This document shows, one piece after another, positions 13,607 through 15,995 of a stretch of 15,995 nt of DNA; positions within the stretch are counted from its first letter, which is position 1; every line of letters starts with the position of its first letter. The DNA lies in assembly GCA_017612755.1 (NCBI GenBank), contig JAGAFH010000051.1, positions 1 to 15,995 on the forward strand, read 5' to 3'. The stretch comes from Clostridiales bacterium. Lineage in GTDB: Bacteria; Bacillota; Clostridia; Saccharofermentanales; Saccharofermentanaceae. The translations under genes and the position numbers were made by a program. Under the pieces are notes generated by a model. The model ran no database searches and was not told the origin of the DNA. It was given only the letters and a program-made list of their open reading frames with translations.

Positions 13607-14872
13607 ATGAAAAAGAGTAATGCAAGAAAATACATTTTATCCATAATCGTCTGCTTCTCGGTGGCATATCCCATCGTGGGGCTGCCTCTTGGAGTCCGAG
13701 AAGGAACAAGTCCTAATCTGACTGTAAGAAGGGCATATGCCGATACTTTCCCTGAAGAAGCAATCGAAGAGGAAGAAGTTGAAGTACCCGATGAGGAAGT
13801 CGATGATGAGATGATCGATTACCTTATGAACGGCGGTACTATCAGTGCTACATATAATGAGGATTATGAGGCATCCTCATCTGAGAGCGAGTACGGTGAC
13901 GTCCCCGCATATACTGTTTACCAGGAATATGATGAGGCCGGGCTTAAGATCGAGCTCCTCGATCCTCTGTACTTTGCTCCCGATGAGACCCAGTACTACA
14001 TCAAGGCTCCCGATTCCATCATCAAGGAAGAGCCTGACATGAGCTCTGCTACTATCCAGCCTATCGCTATGGGCGAAGGCGTCATAAGGATCGGTATAGG
14101 TGATTCCTGGTCCAAGATCAGAACAGAGGACGGAGTCGAAGGATATGTCCTTACCGACACTCTCTCTTATGAGATGGTATGGCAGGCTATCTATAGGGAT
14201 GTATGGGTAGATACTGACAGTCTTACCCTTCGTTCTGAGCCTTCCACAGAGAGTGAAGTAGTTGCAACCCTTCCGGACGAGACACACCTGGTTGCGGATA
14301 ATGTTGCCGATAAGTGGTATCACGTAACGACTAACAGCGGACTTGAGGGTTATGTATATATTTCCTATACTACCCAGACACCTCCGCCTACTCCTACATT
14401 TACCCCTACACCTGCACCTGCTAATAACGGCGGTGGCGGAGGAGGTGGATCCTCTTCCGGCGGCGGAACCGATTATTCCCAGGTCGTAGGCGGAACATAT
14501 GTCAATACCGGTAACAACGGACAGACTATCGCCAATATAGCTGAATCTATGCTGGGCGTATCCTATGTATGGGGTGCATGCTCAAGTTCAGCCGTAGACT
14601 GCTCAGGTCTTGTCTGCTACTGCTATCGGGAACTGGGAATTACTCTCCCTCACTATTCCCAGTCTCTCTGCTCAGTCGGCGTATCTGTAGCAAGAGAAGA
14701 TGTACAGCCCGGTGATATCGTATGCTGGGATACAGGCGGAGGATATTGCGGACACGTAGGTATCTACGTGGGTGGCGGTCAGTGTATCGATGCCCGAGGC
14801 GTCAATTACGGAGTCGTCTATGGAGATATCGACAGACATCCCATCGTCACCATAAGAAGAGTATTCACATAA
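13607..14872 (+). CDS. Secreted peptidoglycan hydrolase: two SH3 domains and NlpC/P60 endopeptidase
   Basis: 421 aa from the ATG at 13607. It gives a normal signal peptide (basic start, hydrophobic core 9-28, likely cleavage after AYA at 44-46) and follows a weak AGG 8 nt upstream; an ATG at 13580 adds nine residues. An acidic stretch (49-70) is followed by two bacterial SH3-like domains, about 130-187 and 199-255, the second with TLRSEPSTESEVVATL. A Thr/Pro linker and a Gly/Ser linker (258-288) join them to the NlpC/P60 domain (about 305-421). Catalytic Cys332 is in DCSGLV and His383 in GHVGIYVG. The third polar residue appears to be Asp395 (CIDARG) where many relatives have His. Such enzymes cleave D-Glu-diamino-acid bonds in wall peptides, and the SH3 domains bind the wall. 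It is monocistronic with a strong terminator. Confidence 0.92.
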   Translation: MKKSNARKYILSIIVCFSVAYPIVGLPLGVREGTSPNLTVRRAYADTFPEEAIEEEEVEVPDEEVDDEMIDYLMNGGTISATYNEDYEASSSESEYGDVPAYTVYQEYDEAGLKIELLDPLYFAPDETQYYIKAPDSIIKEEPDMSSATIQPIAMGEGVIRIGIGDSWSKIRTEDGVEGYVLTDTLSYEMVWQAIYRDVWVDTDSLTLRSEPSTESEVVATLPDETHLVADNVADKWYHVTTNSGLEGYVYISYTTQTPPPTPTFTPTPAPANNGGGGGGGSSSGGGTDYSQVVGGTYVNTGNNGQTIANIAESMLGVSYVWGACSSSAVDCSGLVCYCYRELGITLPHYSQSLCSVGVSVAREDVQPGDIVCWDTGGGYCGHVGIYVGGGQCIDARGVNYGVVYGDIDRHPIVTIRRVFT

Positions 14873-14879
14873 ACTTCAG

Positions 14880-14905
14880 GCGGCTGCATTGCAGCCGCTT
14901 TTTTT
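14880..14905 (+). terminator. Strong rho-independent terminator of the NlpC/P60 gene
   Basis: GCGGCTGC (14880-14887) pairs perfectly with GCAGCCGC (14891-14898) over a 3-nt loop and is followed by seven T residues (14899-14905). It starts 7 nt after the stop codon. Confidence 0.95.
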
Positions 14906-14910
14906 GTTGC

Positions 14911-14999
14911 GAAAATGCCATAGTTAGTGCCAATGCATGGCACTTCTTCCGGCAATACCTGCATTATTGCCATAGCCGGTGACATACTATGGCATTTTC
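14911..14999. repeat. 14-bp inverted repeat enclosing two smaller hairpins
   Basis: GAAAATGCCATAGT (14911-14924) is the exact reverse complement of ACTATGGCATTTTC (14986-14999). Between the arms lie two more perfect stems, AGTGCCA (14926-14932) with TGGCACT (14938-14944), and GGCAATA (14951-14957) with TATTGCC (14965-14971). As single-stranded nucleic acid this would fold into a three-way branched structure. It overlaps the 52-bp tandem units described separately. Confidence 0.8.
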
Positions 15000-15060
15000 A
15001 AAGGCAAAACAGATGGAAGTGCCATAGCCGGTGCCATATTGTGGCGTTTTTTATGGCATT
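14916..15060. repeat. Three tandem 52-bp units rich in TGCCA/TGGCA
   Basis: Units start at 14916, 14968 and 15020, exactly 52 bp apart; the third fades out by about 15060. All share TGCCATAG at unit positions 1-8, GTG at 12-14, CA at 16-17, TGGC at 23-26 and GGCA at 36-39. Units 2 and 3 match at 27 of their first 31 bases. TGCCA or TGGCA occurs eight times in the block, in both orientations. It sits between the strong terminator of the hydrolase gene and the TATAAT of the following small gene, so it is probably not part of a coding region. It could be a multi-site operator, a structured RNA, or a small repeat element. Confidence 0.8.
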
Positions 15061-15077
15061 CCCAGGGGTTAATAAAG

Positions 15078-15083
15078 TATAAT
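15078..15083 (+). promoter_or_regulatory. -10 box of the small downstream gene
   Basis: A perfect TATAAT lies 39 bp before the chosen ATG at 15117. The best hexamer at 18 bp upstream is TGGCAT (15054-15059), a poor -35 that is also the last TGGCA word of the 52-bp repeat block. Binding of a factor to the repeats could thus act directly on this promoter. Confidence 0.5.
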
Positions 15084-15116
15084 CAGGGTATCAACTGAAA
15101 GGGAGGAAAGATGCTT

Positions 15117-15413
15117 ATGGGTCTGTTCGGAAAGAAAAAGGAAATACCGGCTTTAAAGCCGACGGACATCTTCTCTGAAGAACTGCTCGAGAAGATAACA
15201 ACAGTGATCAAGCCTAAGTCATATGGTGGAGGCCCCATGGATGTGGCAAAGGATGCTCTTGTGGAATTTGCAAGAGATCCCCAGAAGGTCTATTCCTACC
15301 ATGAACTCGGAAATGTGATCTATTCCGCAGGAATGTTCACAAGGCTGGAGCCTGATCTGGCACCTCTTCTTAAAGAAGGTATCCAGAAGTACAAAGCCTG
15401 GAAAAAGCAGTAA
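15117..15413 (+). CDS. Small hypothetical protein
   Basis: 98 aa from the ATG at 15117, 10 nt after GGAGG (15102-15106); the ATG at 15111 (4 nt away) would add two residues and cannot be excluded. The protein begins MGLFGKKKE, a common basic N-terminus of small cytoplasmic Firmicute proteins. It then has alternating helices, a short Gly-rich turn (SYGGGP) and a basic end (YKAWKKQ). No signal peptide, membrane segment or catalytic motif is visible and I do not recognise the family. It is preceded by the 52-bp repeat block and a TATAAT, and followed by a strong terminator shared with leuS. The good binding site and its own promoter and terminator support a real gene. Confidence 0.75.
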   Translation: MGLFGKKKEIPALKPTDIFSEELLEKITTVIKPKSYGGGPMDVAKDALVEFARDPQKVYSYHELGNVIYSAGMFTRLEPDLAPLLKEGIQKYKAWKKQ

Positions 15414-15419
15414 ACAATA

Positions 15420-15448
15420 AAGGCTGTCTCATGAGAGACAGCCTTTTG
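15420..15448. terminator. Terminator between the small gene and leuS
   Basis: AAGGCTGTCTC (15420-15430) pairs perfectly with GAGACAGCCTT (15435-15445) over the loop ATGA, followed by TT then GTTTT on the plus strand. Read on the minus strand the stem is followed by TATTGTTTA, so it can also end leuS transcription, though less strongly. Confidence 0.9.
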
Positions 15449-15468
15449 TTTTATGTTGTTATCTGTTA

Positions 15469-15995
15469 TTACTTGGCAACGATGTTGGCAAGTCTTCCCT
15501 TAACGTAGATGAACTTTACGATATTTCTTCCGGCAAGGGACTTCTCAAGTCTCTCGTCTGCCTTGACCTGTGCTTCTACTGCATCCTGGTCTGCATCAGC
15601 AGGAATATCCACCTTGAACATTACCTTACCGTTTATCTGTACTGCGATCTCGATCTCATCCTTAACGAGAGCAGACTCATCGTATTCGGGCCACTTCTGG
15701 TTGAAGATGGAGTATCCGTTGCCGAAGGTCTCACACCATATCTCCTCAGTCATGTGGGGAGCGAAGGGGCTCAGAAGAAGGATGAGCTTTTCTGCTGCAT
15801 AGCGGATCATCTGGGGCTTGGCATCAGGAAGCTGCTGGTACTTGTTGATGGCATTGATGAGTTCCATCATACGGGCAACAGATGTGTTGAACTGGAATCT
15901 GTCGATATCAAATGTAGCGCTCTTGATGGTGTAGTTGAGAACGTAGTTAAGTTCCTTCTCGTTCTTTCCCATATCGATAGCGGAGATATCGGAAT
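15469..15995 (-). CDS. leuS: Leucyl-tRNA synthetase, C-terminal part (partial)
   Basis: The minus-strand frame is open from the window edge to a TAA at 15469-15471 and encodes about 174 residues. It contains the anticodon-binding helical domain (FQFNTSVARMMELINAINKY, then LLLSPFAPHMTEEIW) and the C-terminal domain ending in VQINGKVMFKVDIPADADQD and NIVKFIYVKGRLANIVAK. The landmarks NTSVARMMEL, PFAPHMTEE-W, VQ-NGK and the K-I-YV-G-L-N terminus are those of bacterial LeuRS. The enzyme charges tRNA-Leu in the cytoplasm. An internal Met at 15972 is not the start, since the frame continues to the edge. It is a housekeeping gene and marks this as chromosomal sequence. Confidence 0.97.
   Translation of the reverse strand, partial: SDISAIDMGKNEKELNYVLNYTIKSATFDIDRFQFNTSVARMMELINAINKYQQLPDAKPQMIRYAAEKLILLLSPFAPHMTEEIWCETFGNGYSIFNQKWPEYDESALVKDEIEIAVQINGKVMFKVDIPADADQDAVEAQVKADERLEKSLAGRNIVKFIYVKGRLANIVAK

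Noticed and set aside
14911..14999. An integron attC-like recombination site, because of nested inverted repeats.
   Set aside because: It lacks the GTTRRRY-type core sites, and there is no cassette structure or integrase.
14916..15060. A CRISPR array, because of regularly spaced repeats.
   Set aside because: The units are only three, strongly diverged, with no unique spacers of constant length and no cas genes nearby.
15469..15972. A complete small protein starting at the Met at 15972.
   Set aside because: The frame remains open to the window edge and the sequence is the end of leucyl-tRNA synthetase.

Overview
The window looks like a chromosomal segment of an anaerobic low-to-mid-GC Firmicute, most plausibly a gut or rumen Clostridia (Lachnospiraceae-like). 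The grounds are strong GGAGG ribosome binding sites, lipoproteins with Thr/Glu-rich linkers, Gram-positive signal peptides, an AraC-paired ABC-2 exporter and the general codon style. This placement is inference; there is no rRNA or other phylogenetic marker except the tail of leuS.

Layout. (1) 1-507: the end of a hicA toxin gene and a complete hicB antitoxin gene, overlapping by 14 nt. (2) 509-3079, minus strand: a three-gene ABC-2 exporter operon (ATPase, then two DUF990-type permeases). It converges on hicB with a single base between the stop codons. (3) 3249-4160, plus: a divergent AraC-type regulator with an N-terminal cupin, the likely regulator of the exporter. (4) 4231-5043: a lipoprotein with two repeats that look cystatin-like, ending at a bidirectional terminator shared with a convergent DUF4097-like gene (5120-5590, minus). 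(5) 5591-5816: a divergent control region holding a helically phased array of TTAA boxes. (6) 5817-10910: a four-gene operon of ABC ATPase, FtsX/MacB-type permease, OmpR-type response regulator and sensor kinase. (7) 10976-12874: a second, larger lipoprotein with four diverged copies of the same repeat plus an unrecognised C-terminal domain. (8) 13030-13416: a PaaI-like hotdog thioesterase behind a long palindrome. (9) 13607-14872: a secreted SH3-SH3-NlpC/P60 peptidoglycan hydrolase. (10) 14911-15060: three tandem 52-bp units rich in TGCCA/TGGCA, in front of a small gene of unknown function (15117-15413). (11) 15469-end, minus: the C-terminal part of leucyl-tRNA synthetase.

How it may work together. 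The centre of the window reads as a cell-envelope sensing and defence region. A sensor kinase and response regulator are encoded with an ABC transporter of the antimicrobial-peptide/MacB type, and the phased boxes upstream are the natural place for autoregulation. The two paralogous lipoproteins flanking this region share a two-box promoter, TGATG(A/C)AACCTT then CGTG(A/T)TATATGGT at identical spacing. It matches the TGAAAC-N16-CGT architecture of Gram-positive extracytoplasmic-function (ECF) sigma factors of the SigW type. The most novel items are the cystatin-like repeat lipoproteins with their shared ECF-like promoter, the phased TTAA array, and the 52-bp repeat block.
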